Below are positions 11,834-23,600 of a stretch of 64,000 nucleotides of DNA, one piece after another (the stretch's first letter is position 1; the number at the start of each line of letters is the position of its first letter). The notes beneath the pieces are model-generated. The model ran no database searches, was not told where the DNA came from, and saw only the letters and a program-made list of their open reading frames with translations. Source of the DNA: Schistosoma haematobium (lineage: Eukaryota; Platyhelminthes; Trematoda; Strigeidida; Schistosomatidae); contig NC_067196.1 of the NCBI RefSeq assembly GCF_000699445.3, forward strand, positions 2,852,001 to 2,916,000. The letters are read 5' to 3'. A program made the translations under genes and the position numbers.

Positions 11834-12230
11834 TGTTCATATTCATGTTCCCCTTATCATAGGCTTCATTTTGACCTATGAACTATTATTATACGATTTA
11901 CCATCCTTGAGTTATAGCCAGTCTATTTCCACTTTTGACTAGATCTTGTACAAATGTTATCTTCTATGCTACGATGTGGTCTGTTTGGTTGGTATATAAA
12001 CTTCGTATGTTTGAAATAAATGATTCGTATTGCAAAAACTAAGATTGGTGTTCTGGACTCTAACAGGCAGAGCTAGGCAGGAAGCAGGACCAGTAAAGAT
12101 TTCTTGTACGGGTTTTCATGTGTTATTGGTTCGATCGATCAATCACTGTTCTCTAATTGGTAGTATCGTTACATCATAAATTAATAGGATACAGGGCACA
12201 ATTTACAACAATTGGCGACGAGGTGGAAAA
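11834..12230 (+). mobile_element. LTR with primer-binding site, truncated LTR retrotransposon
   Basis: About 377 bases start TGTTC and end in ACA, with a TATA-like 'gtatataaac' (about 11,991), AATAAA (about 12,016) and, directly after, 'tggcgacgaggt' at about 12,213, which looks like a gypsy-type primer-binding site. No gag follows before the next element. It is most likely a 5' LTR stub. Confidence 0.5.
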
Positions 12231-12581
12231 CAAAGGACCAAGGGCATAAAATCATAAGTTATAACAGTTTTGAATAAATAAACACTTCAATTAAGCACAT
12301 AAACATATGATTATGTATTAACTGGTGACTGTGGTAGTCCAATCAAAATTAAATAGAGCAAGAACAAAGATTGATACAGAATAGTATGAATTCATAATAT
12401 TTCAAGGTTTCTGGCAGCTGCTTACAAACCTAAAAATGTGATAGAATTTTTTTACATTGAGATAGTATGAAACGAAATTCATTATCCGCACGGCAATTTT
12501 TTTTACCCCCCACCACCCTTTTTTAAATTTTTTTTTCAACCCCAAAATTTCGATATTTTTCATCCCGTTTCTTCCAATGAA

Positions 12582-13590
12582 ATGGCTAGTTTTAAAGTTC
12601 GTTTTAATTGGTTAGTTATGTTTTGTCGGATTTTTATAAAACATCAGTACTTGTCGATGAAGTACATTTTAATCATCATTATGGAGGAGAGTAACGTGCC
12701 GAGTGCAGGCGCTGTTGTTTCTCACGTAACAGAAGTGGAGAAAGTCTTTTTGACAACCTTGTTTCTCGTTGCATTCCCATCGGTTGAAGCGTTGAAGTCC
12801 GCTATCACAAATTATGAAAGATCAACTTACTGTCATTATGTAGTTCGAGATTCGCATTTGTGCAGAGATGAAAACTCGTATATTAAATTTGTGTGCTGGA
12901 GACATGGCCGTATAACATCTAGCGGTTCGTCACAGCGGATCAGACGTAGGAGGTAATTTTATTAATGTTATTAACATTTTTTGTCATGAAGGGCTTCCAT
13001 GAACACTCAATGTCCGGCCTTCATGTATTGTAAGATTATCGACGGCTACTGGACTGTTGTAAGTGGGAATGTGCATCACAATCACGAGTGCAACTCCCTG
13101 AGGTACCAAAGTAATTCATGAGTGCGCAGGTTAACGGAGGCCGAGTTTGAAACTGCGCGACCGCTGCTAATATCTGGTACTGCTTCATTCCACATTAAAA
13201 ATTATGCTTACCATTCTTATGGGAAACTACTGAGTGATCAAGATATCTATAATATGCGGTACAAAGTGTTCTCACAGGCGAACATTCCTGGTAAGCCATT
13301 TGTCAGTTTATAATGTAAACGATAGGTGATTACGGAAAATTTAAAGCGCACATAACATCTTTGGGTGGGCTATGCGAATACAAATTAGACGATGAGAACT
13401 GTGCTTATGATCCATCAACGAACGTACGAGCAGTCCACTGTCCGATGTGTGGCGCCATTACCAACTAACAATTACGACGTACGACCGCGAGAACGACAAA
13501 TTGATTTAAATTCATTTTTCCCAATATTGTTTTTGTCTATGGCAAAGGTATTAATAATCGAAAAGCGATTATCATTCATGTATTCGTAAA
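12582..13590 (+). pseudogene. Mutator-like transposase remnant (N-terminal part)
   Basis: An N-terminal FAR1-like block (PSVEALKSAITNYERSTYCHYVV ... KFVCWRHG in outline) lies at 12,582-12,956. A helical segment with RPLLISGTASF and QANIPGKPF follows at 13,122-13,313, with stops and shifts between them. Compared with the opposite copy, about 0.75 kb carrying the catalytic DDE region is missing: the frame jumps at about 13,400 from the 'DDEN' codons to the CAYDPSTN codons. Confidence 0.7.
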
Positions 13591-14518
13591 CATGTTTCTA
13601 ATGTATATTCGATATAAAGGTTAAGAAAACAGACAAGATTTTGTCATTTGATGAACACTGATCTAATAATTTTAGATTTAAAATAATGTGATTACTGTTT
13701 ATGTCTTAGTAACACATTTGTAAACTATCTAATACTAGTACATTTTGAGTACATTTTAATAGGAATATTTTAAAATAGTGAATATCGTAATTTTGTCGTT
13801 AGGTCTATAAATTTATGATGACATTGATTAGTTAATATAATCAGATAATTACAAAGATGAATGTGATCAAAGCTAATAGAGAAGTAAACACAATGAAGAA
13901 AATTAACTTATTTAGGAATAAAATAATTATATTATAAAACAAGTTGAAACCATCATCATCATCACTGAAATGATTCATGCGAGTAAAGGTCATATAGTGA
14001 GTGTAAAAAGAAATAAGACTATTAGCTGTTTCATGAATACAAAATGCAAGAGTTTCATATTCTTGTTTTATATTAAAAGTACCTGATACCAGAAGTATGC
14101 GTACGTATGAATTACGTCCAATCGTCAACTAAGCCTTCATTGTGATTCATAACTACTGATTATATCACCGTATTCATTTGCACACCCATATATAACTATG
14201 AATTACTGGTATAATCATACTATACAGTTATAAGTCCATAATTTTAATATTTTATAAAGGTCAAAAATAAGGCATGGCATTAATGAATTTGACAATGCAA
14301 TGTGTTAACAATGGTGAACGTTTACATCTGTTACGATATATATATACTTACAAACTGTAATATGTGCAAATTAGAAAGGTCATTCAATAAACGTCAGGAT
14401 GATTTGCAGTAAAGTGTTCAGTCACAATAAGTGACTAAGCATTATAGGAAAATTGAAAATGCAAAAATTTTGTGTCAATGAAATGCTTAGTATGAGAATT
14501 GAATCTTGTCAATTAACA

Positions 14519-14519
14519 C

Positions 14520-14552
<33 letters not shown>
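14519..14552. repeat. AAT microsatellite
   Basis: A pure run of about eleven AAT/ATA triplets inside the left transposon arm. Confidence 0.9.
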
Positions 14553-14554
<2 letters not shown>

Positions 14555-16444
14555 TCATAAGGACAATAAATAACAATAACATTGTGAATATTCATTGATG
14601 CAGTTGACCTTATTTATATTTATACGTTGAATGTCGATAGATATTTGTTGAGTCAGTCAGACGACGTAGGCTTGTTCATTTACACTTCATGAAACTGATA
14701 TTTCAAATGCTTGTCAAAAATGGTTACATTCATAATGTCTAGATATAGTTCAGTTTTCATATTACGGCGGTTAACAATATTCACACATGACTGATTAAAC
14801 ACACACTAGTTTTAATTACGACCAAAAATTAATTTTAAAATACAGAACTACAAATAATTTACAAGTGAACACAATAAACCGTGTCAATGGACTATTAAAA
14901 TTAACCAAATTGAAATCTAACTTTTCTCTAATTCTCATTATGAATGACCATTTACAAAATAAACGTTCACTAAATATTAAGTGTCTATTTCGGTTAAATT
15001 TATTACTACTTTCATATACTGTCAAAGTCAGTTCATTAAATGATGGTCTACGGTCGGTTCACCTGAATTATACATATTGTAAGATCCAAACTATGGTTTG
15101 GACTGCCGGACAGCTGTCTGGATGAGTTAGATACACGCCTTCGTCCGTTCGAAACCAAAACAAAGTAATTGCGCAAAATGACGGTTCTATAATTCATCAT
15201 AAATTTAAATGTACATGATTACCTAAGCAAATATGACCACTCAGCTATCCAACCAATAATTGTTCACTTGATCAAATTTAAATTACAATAAATAAGGAAG
15301 TTGTTTATGAATGCAGAAAATTACCACTCACAACAAATAAATGTTATTCTATCCTGTCTGGATAGACCACACACAGGTTCGTTCAAAAGATAGTATTTGG
15401 TCGCTTTATAACACAGAGTGTTTCCAATTCTGGAAGAGTGCTTCAATTCAAAACCAAAATGCACAATTCCAGTCAACACAGGTCAAGCAATCAAAAGCAG
15501 GAACAAACCAAAATGGCTGCCGCCCAGACTTGGTCTAAAGTAAAACAACATAAGTGCAGTTCGGGAAGAAACATGGGGAATTAGTGAAGGTGTAGTAAAA
15601 ACGAAAACTATAATAAAATACAAATTATAACAACTCAAATGTAGTCAAAAAGTTAACAATGTACAACTAAGAGGATCAATAGGAACAAAGTGCAAGTATA
15701 TACATGGAGGGATTTTCACAAACACACAAAGCATTCAAAATGGATCTTACACATATTGCAACCAGTAATTTATCATGATGATTTATTGATATGTTGATTT
15801 GTTTCTCCGATTAACAGACCATGTGTTACTAAAAACTTATGTACACATTTCGATAATAATTTGTTTATTCATTGGGTATTCAACATTTGGCTACCGACCT
15901 AATATTCAGTAATCACTATTATCAAATAGTCAAACCGGTTTTCTGTTCCTTTCTTCCAAAAATTGCTTCTTATGTGATACATATAAGTATTCGTGGCAAC
16001 ATAACTAACGACTTCAATTAAAGTTTGACATGAAATCACTTGATCGGAAAGCAAAAATGTATCCCAATACACATTCACTAACAGTAGGATTGCACTTAAG
16101 TTGGTGTCTTTTTCTTCAAAAATCTAAATTTTTTCCAAGACTAAGATTACACAAGAAAAATTATTCATTATCATTAAATTTCAAATGTTAAAATCAAAAT
16201 TCTGACATCCAATCACAGCTCTAGATGCGATTTCAATTTCAACTAATCAGATTACAAAGATGAACAGTTTACGACCAATTACAAAATTATTAAAGGTGAC
16301 AAAATGTTTGTTCATTATCACTTGAGCACACACTTGCAAAACAAGTCCACCAATCACAGATCGCTAAATTTTTCTTTCACACTCTACAATTTTTTACAAA
16401 TGGGTGGTAGGGAATCTTAATTGCCGTGTGCATAATGTCAACCC

Positions 16445-19400
16445 ATAATTTGCATTTTTACATTTGAAATTTGATGATAATGAATAATTTTTCTTGTGTA
16501 ATCTTAGTCTTGAAAAGAATTTAGACTTTTCAAGTAAAAGGACACCAACTAAATCGCGTTACCGTGCAATCCTACTGTTGGTGAATGTGTATTGGGATAA
16601 ATTTTTGCTTTCCGATCAAGTAGAACTTGAATTGATATCGTTAGTTATCTTGACAGAATCAATTAAATGTATCTCATTGAAAGAAAGTTTTTGGAAAAAG
16701 AACTGAGAACCGGTTTGAATATTTGATAATAGTGCTTACTGAATGAGATCGATAGTCAAATGTTTAATACCCAATTAATAAACAAATTATCACCAAAATG
16801 TGTGCATAAGTTTTTTTCTTGAAACATGGTATGTTAATTGATAAACAAGTCAACATATCACTGAATCATCATGATAAAATACTGATTACGAGATGTGTAA
16901 ATCACGTAAATGACCGATTAATGAAGCGACTTTGACGGTAAATCAAGGAAACAATAAAGTTTCAGAAATAGGCACATCATATTTATTAATGGGTTATTTT
17001 ATAAATAGTCATTCTTAATACGAAATAGTTGTTTACTGTCGCTTTATAAACGGTTTCCATTAGAAGGCGTTAGATTTCAATAGGGTTATAATGCTAATCC
17101 ATTAAAAGGATCTATCGTTTTTACCTGAACATTCTTTGTAGTTCAGCCGTTTATAATTATGATAATAAAAAGTTGTGTGTGTAAGCAGTTATGTCAATCC
17201 GTTATTGGGCTTGGGAAGTGTGCGTAAGGTTTTATTCACGTAATGTCAATAGCGAATATTTTCTAAGTTTTCAGTCTAGCAAACTGTTTACACGAATTAG
17301 TCAATGTCATATGTCAATGACATTGCAAACGTTACTTATTTATAAGGTATGGAATGATATTTGAAAATCATCGATTATCTTTGAGAAACATAATCGAGGA
17401 ACAATGAAAACCGGCATATACATTTTTCGTCATGTGTGAATATTGTTCAACAGAATATGAAGTCTTAAATATCTAAACATTATGAATATGGCCATTTTTG
17501 ACAAACATTTGAAATATTGGTTGTATTAAGTGTAAATGAACAAGACTACGTCGTCTGATGAAATAAATTTCTTCCTTAATTATACAGATTAGTAATGAAT
17601 AAGGTCAATTGTATCAATTCACATTTAGGTATAATGACGTTTAATTTCAATATAACAAGTAAATTGGTGACTTTGTTACAGTGATTAAAGGTAATTAAGG
17701 CCAAGACCTAGTTTATACGTGCGCTTAGTTCTGGTTTCAGGTTCTTCAAATATAAAACAAGAATATAAAATTCTTATTTTTGTATTCATGAAACGAATCA
17801 TATTCTCATTTCTTTTTACACCTATATGACCTTTAATCACACTAGTCATTTTAATCCTCTGGTTTCAGGTTGTTTTATATTCTCATTCTTTTATTCACAA
17901 ATAAGATCATATTCTTGTGTTTACTTCTCTATGAACTTTAATCACATGAATCATTGTAATCATCTTATTGTATTCACTAATAAATAAAATCTCATATTTT
18001 CATTGACCCTACTACGAAATGGCAATTTTCACTTTATTGAAATATTCCATTTAAAGTTTACAGAAATGTACCATTATTAGATAGATTACAACAGTGTTAA
18101 TAATGTATGGACGGTTATCACATTATTTCAAACCTAAAATTATTAGATTAGTGTTCATTAGTTGACAAATTCTTGTGTAAGATCTCTTAACCTTTATATC
18201 TCAAAAACGTTATAAAAACGTTTCCGACCACATAAGCGATAATCGCATTTCGATAATTAATCTTTAAGGGATATCAAAATTCATTAGACGTCAATAATTG
18301 CTTCATTGCTTCACTTTTGCCATAGAAATAAGAATTGGGAAAAAATAGCGTATATCAAATTGTGGGTGGCCCTGAAAAAGGCCTTTTCTCTGTCTCTTAT
18401 TAATGTCGACGGAGCTCTTGGACGGCGCAACTGTGAGTTGGTTATAGCGTCACACATCAGAAAGTTGAATGCATGTACGTTTGGTGATGGGTCGTAAGCA
18501 CAAAACCAATGAAACATTGCTTCGTAAGGACAAAAAAACTCAAGCAGCTACATCACCAGTTTAATGTGGAGGCTGTGCAAGATGACATATATCACACGAA
18601 CGGTTGTAATCATTTTGTTCTTCATATTCTACGTCCCGTTCCTTAAAATCTTCAGAGTTAATAGAAACTACTTCCTCCTCGTCGTCACTGAACGTTTCAT
18701 CCAAATCCACATTTCCTCCCGTGTTTGTCACTGATTGAGCATGCATCGGAGTGCGCAAGTGTCTCTTCAGCGGTTGACATGCAGCTGATGTCAGTCGTTC
18801 CTGAAGTCGACGTATGTGTGGCTCCTGACCAATATTTGCTTTTTTCCGACAGTCTGATGTATACTTGCATAGTCGTAGGAACATAACACTTACCTTCTTT
18901 ATGACATTTCGAATAAGGTTTACACGATACAAAATGTGGTGTGCATTTAGATACACCTGAGTGATGGCAGCAGCTACTGCAGATGAATCATCTGTCACAA
19001 TGCCTACCACCAGTCAATTGTTGGTTGACCGTTGGAAGAACGACAGGGATCAAGAAATCAAAGTCGATGTTTTGCGACTCATAAATCCATTACAAACGGG
19101 TATTGCCATCAAATTCATATCAAGGGCTACGACCTGATATAAATATACGTTCTCGTTATTTGTCTTGTACGTCCCATCCAAACTGATGTCATCACAAAAA
19201 CGAGCTGCCAAATTAATTTGATCAGCAGTCGTGAAGAAAAAGACTACAGACAATTTTCTTCGTCTAATTCGTATTCGCAAAGCCCACCTATAGACGTTAT
19301 ATGAGCTTACAATTTAGCGTCATCACCTATCGTATACATTATAAATAGACAGATTGCTTACCAGGAAGGTTGGCGTGTGAGAACACTTCTAACCGCATAT

Positions 19401-19865
19401 TAAATATATCTTGAGCATTCAAACGCTTTCTATACGAATGGTAAACAAAGTGCTTAATGTCGAATGCTGCGGTCCCAGATATCAGGAGCGGTCGCACAGT
19501 TTCCATCTTTGCCTCCGTAAACCTGAGCTCAAGAATCACCATCGCACCTCAAGGAATTGTGCTCGTGATTGTGACGCACATTCCTACGTACAACAGCCCA
19601 GTAACGTCCTATGAAGTTACAAAACATGAAGGCCAGACATTGAGTGTTCAAGGAAGCCCTTCGTGGAAAAAATGTAATAACACTAGTCAAATTACCTCCT
19701 TCATCTAGTCCGCTAAGACGAACCGCTAGATCTTCTACGGCCATTTCTCCAGCATACAAATTTAATATACGCGTTCTGATCTCTGTTCAAATGAGAATCT
19801 CTCACCACATAATGACAGTACGTAGATCTTTCATAAGTTCTGATAACGGATTTTAACGTTTCAAT
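16445..19865 (-). mobile_element. Mutator-like transposon, right inverted copy, ends missing
   Basis: This copy pairs in inverted order with 12,780-16,205. Matches include 16,494-16,706 against 16,030-16,150, 16,700-16,870 against 15,780-15,970, 17,440-17,560 against 14,640-14,790, 17,740-17,960 against 13,850-14,130, and transposase against transposase. It lacks the terminal repeats at both the centre and the outer (19,865) side. Estimated identity is moderate, so the pair is old. Confidence 0.65.
18311..19862 (-). pseudogene. Mutator-like transposase remnant including catalytic region
   Basis: Minus-strand order is: the FAR1-like start (about 19,760-19,862), NCVRRNVRHNHEHN-like (19,529-19,759), RPLLISGTAAF..FSHANLPGK (19,339-19,542), ARFCDDISLDGTYKTN with the first catalytic Asp region (19,050-19,280), VTDDSSAVAAAITQVYLNAHHILYRV (18,870-19,010), and CAYDPSPNVHAF (about 18,500). 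Several frameshifts and stops make it nonfunctional. It retains the MULE core deleted from the left copy. Confidence 0.75.
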
Positions 19866-20612
19866 GATATTCAGCTGCGAATTCATTTAGAAGCAACATG
19901 TCATGTAAAGTGAATGAGTTGATCAGACACTGAATTAGCCGACGGTCACTGTTGAGAAGGATTCTGAAATATTTTCATTCATCATGGAAATCCTTTAGTG
20001 CTGACTATTTATACATACCAGGTTATAAAACACAGAGCACGATTGTACTCCATTGTCTGAGTGGACGATTATTTGACATGTTTTGTCTGGATGTTTGAAT
20101 GTTTGCTTTCCTCCGTCAACTGACACTCGGACTAGTGTTTAAAGGCTGACGGATAGAAGAAACTGAATTTTCGAATCCAGCAGGCGGAGTGATCACTAAC
20201 AAACATGAATCAAATAAAGACATCTCCGTCAAAACAATAAAAGCAAACACTTTTTATTGTATGAAGAAGTGATAGATTTGATAATGATAAGCTTTGAAAC
20301 CGTGAGATTATAGCTGATTATTTCAGCGGAACATGTAACACCCAATTGATAATGCAGTCATTTTTCGTTGATTATCAGATGGTTGATGATTCAATGAATT
20401 GGATCCGACAAAAAACATGCATGACGCAAAATGAAGTCTATCAATGAGTTATATGTGCTGTGTTTCATGTAAACGTGTGAGGATATTGTGAGTTTATGCA
20501 ACTCAGCATAGTGAGTGAGATTATGAGAGGTTATGCAATCAGCAATAATAATTGCAATATTTGTTCCGTGAACGTGCCATCTATCACTAATTAAAATCAC
20601 GTAAATCGCAGT

Positions 20613-20622
20613 GTATATATAA
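20613..20622 (+). promoter_or_regulatory. TATA box of omega-1-like gene A
   Basis: TATATATAAT lies about 60 bases before the proposed ATG. The same motif at the same spacing precedes genes B and C, and the flanking 400 bases are homologous among the three. Confidence 0.65.
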
Positions 20623-20681
20623 TGGTGTTCGAATGATCGTAAACTCAGTTATCAAAATGCATCAACAGATTTAGAGTGACG

Positions 20682-23600
20682 ATGAGAGCACAGTGAGTTG
20701 AAATTTTGTTTTCATCTTCTGCTTGAAATTGACTATTATCTGAGAATCAGGTAGAAGTGATGAACCGTTCTTTATTTTTTGAAATCCATAGCCAGTCTTT
20801 GTTCCTTTTAGATAAAATTCTCATTACTCTCTATCGCGTTTCCTCATTTATTGACTTCGTTTCTCACTTGATTTAATAATTGTCCAAACATATTTTTTAT
20901 ACTGGTAATGTGAGACACAAATATTAGCCAATTCTGTTAGGTGTTAGGAATTTTCATTTACTGATATATGGTATTGTATTGAACATCAATTAAATGGCAA
21001 TTTCTCTCGGATTGTGCTAAAGTTTTGTGACAGGTCCCTTGAAAATAGTTATATTTCATTGTAATGACATTCCTTTTAAGAGGAAATAGTTGGTCAAATG
21101 TTTATTAGTTGGTTAACTCTTGGTAAAATCATTCATGTTACTTGGAATTAAATGGTCGATCTGCAAAACCAATATAGTACAAATTGGTGATGTATATAAC
21201 TGCATAGCTCAAGCAGTAAGCAGTTGGACAGGAAATCAATGATGAATGTGATAGTAGTTTTACATAAAAGTTAGCAGAATTTTTGTCATGTGTAACATCA
21301 TGAGATCTGAGCTCAAATATCGGGAAAATTAATTCCACCAGTGAGATGAAAACTAAGAGAATGCACATTACTTGAGATAAAGTTCGATTCCTTGACCCGT
21401 AAAAACACTGACAATAGTGTTGCAATTGTAATGAATCATCAAAATGCTATCTGCATTTGAAAACCAGTGTGAAGATTCATATCACCGATACGAAACGAAA
21501 TTAAACTTTATCGCATTTCACAAGTTTGTGGCTATACATACTCAGTAGCGTTATGAAAAATGTGATGTTATTTGAAGCGAACCTAACTGGGTTTGAGTCT
21601 GTGATACAAGTACATTCAGCTGACAAGTTTCAAAGAAGACGAAACGCTTGTCCTGAATTCATCGGCTTGTCATCATCCATTTCTGCGTACAACGTGTACT
21701 TGATTTCATTAACATGAAAGCGCGATGATGTATTTCGCTGATTGAATTCGATAAAAGGTTCCATTCAAAACGAATTTAGAAATAATAATCCTCCAAGTTG
21801 TAGATTGCTACTTGTGATGTAAAATTTATTCACCGACAACTGATTGAATGAATGATTTCATTTTGTCAAGTTACATATGAAAATATTTCAGTCAATTAGG
21901 ATTTTCAATGTCTTCGGATTTCTCAAGGATGTGTTTTAAACTTCATCGATCATAATATTTGTATATTGGTTGCAGGCCACTGTTTTTCCTTGTATCAACA
22001 CTTGTAATCATCCTGCGTATTGGATACAGTAAGGTTAATTTTGACTACTACTTATTCGCTACGACGTGGCCACCGTCGTATTATTACGGTAAAAGAGTAA
22101 GAAACGTTTCGTTTACATAAAATGTTGTCCTTTTTCCATGAACGAAAATCTATTGACTCACGTTTTACAGATGAGTTTTGTTAAGTAATACACAAAAAGA
22201 TCAATGTTTAGCATTCTGTTCCGTTCGTGCATATGGATCAGAGTCATTCGCTGATCAAGTAATCATCATTAAGATATCCATGCAATGGTTTGCACTCGCA
22301 TTGTAAGAGCATTACCGTATTTCACCATACATGGAGATTTCAACTGTATATCGTTCACATTGAAACGGGACAATTCGGCACGTTGCTCTCACAGATTGTT
22401 CGAAATTAAACATAATTACGAATAATTTATTAGTCATGCAATCACATTCTCAGTGTTTAGGTTGTATATGAGTTATTATGAGTGTATATTATGGGTCAGT
22501 TTTTGAAGACAACTAACCGAAACAACTTATTTCACCTCTGAAATTTATCGATTCAATTGAATCGCATTCGATAAGCGTCAGCAAATATTGTGTTCATATA
22601 CATCTTTGTTTCATTAAGTAATAATTATTTGAAATTCTTTCTTTTAGCGTCAACCGCCTGAAGTATCAAACAATTTCACCATTCATGGATTGTGGTAAGA
22701 TTACGCTTGATTTATGAAATGTGTGAGTGAGAATGTTTCCGAATGTGCACAAACAATGGCATGGAAATTTATTGAAAATTATCTGTGTGATCTTTTGATT
22801 TGTTTTGATTGATTTAATGACTATCACTAAGATTTCACGATGAAAGCTCATCCGAAGCACCTAAAGGTTTTAATATTTCATCGCTGTACACCCATCTAAA
22901 CAAAGCTCTTGAAAACATTGAATTCATTATTTATGAAGTAGTGTTGAACTAAGAAGTGAATGCTGAACATTGGCTCATCGTTTTCATTGCGCCCATGCGA
23001 ATGGCTGAATTCATATTGTGGAGTCTATTCATTACTATATGGTCCGCGTTCCACTGTTTTACAGCTTGGAACGAACTTTTCTTACCACCGTTACAATAAT
23101 ACTGTATGTTGTGAAACAGTGTGATGTCGTTGATAAGATTTCAATGAGAACATTTTTGTATGCCTTTCAACTACTATGAGGTAATTACTTCAAGTGATAC
23201 ACACGTTTCACAATGGAATTATAGAGGCTTAGTGATAAATATGGGTGATCAGGTATCAAAAATATACAAGTCAGTGAATGCATGCAAATCTTCGATTCAT
23301 TAATGAATTATGCATATCATTATTTTCAGGCCCCAAATTATCCCTGAAAAACTGCCAAATTGTACCGTAAAGGAACAGTTTAATATTACGCTATTGAAGG
23401 TGAGTCAGATCCAAAGTTCAGCTTTGTTAATTATTTTCTCACCACTTCCTATTGATTGTCAGTAAGACTTCAGGTATTGATCGACTGTCTAGTAAAATTA
23501 TCAAGTGGACAACTGAATTTGAAGCAGCCGCTGACTGATAGTCATTCACCTGAAAGCTATTCTGCTCTAAGCAGATACCGCTGAAGTTGAATCGATTTTG

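Larger units (their letters stand above)
12480..16437 (+). mobile_element. Mutator-like (Curupira-type) DNA transposon, left copy, internally deleted
   Basis: The left end 'cattatccgcacggcaatt' (12,480) is matched in reverse at 16,419-16,437 ('...ttgccgtgtgcataatg'), giving terminal inverted repeats about 3.96 kb apart. Inside, transposase remnants run 12,582-13,590 on plus. From about 13,600 to 16,205 the DNA is noncoding and pairs, inverted, with the neighbouring copy. No clear target duplication was found. Confidence 0.65.

Noticed and set aside
13841..14128. 95-codon minus-strand ORF with a hydrophobic tail
   Set aside because: It lies in a noncoding arm of the inverted transposon pair, and the partner copy at 17.7-18.0 kb is not open.
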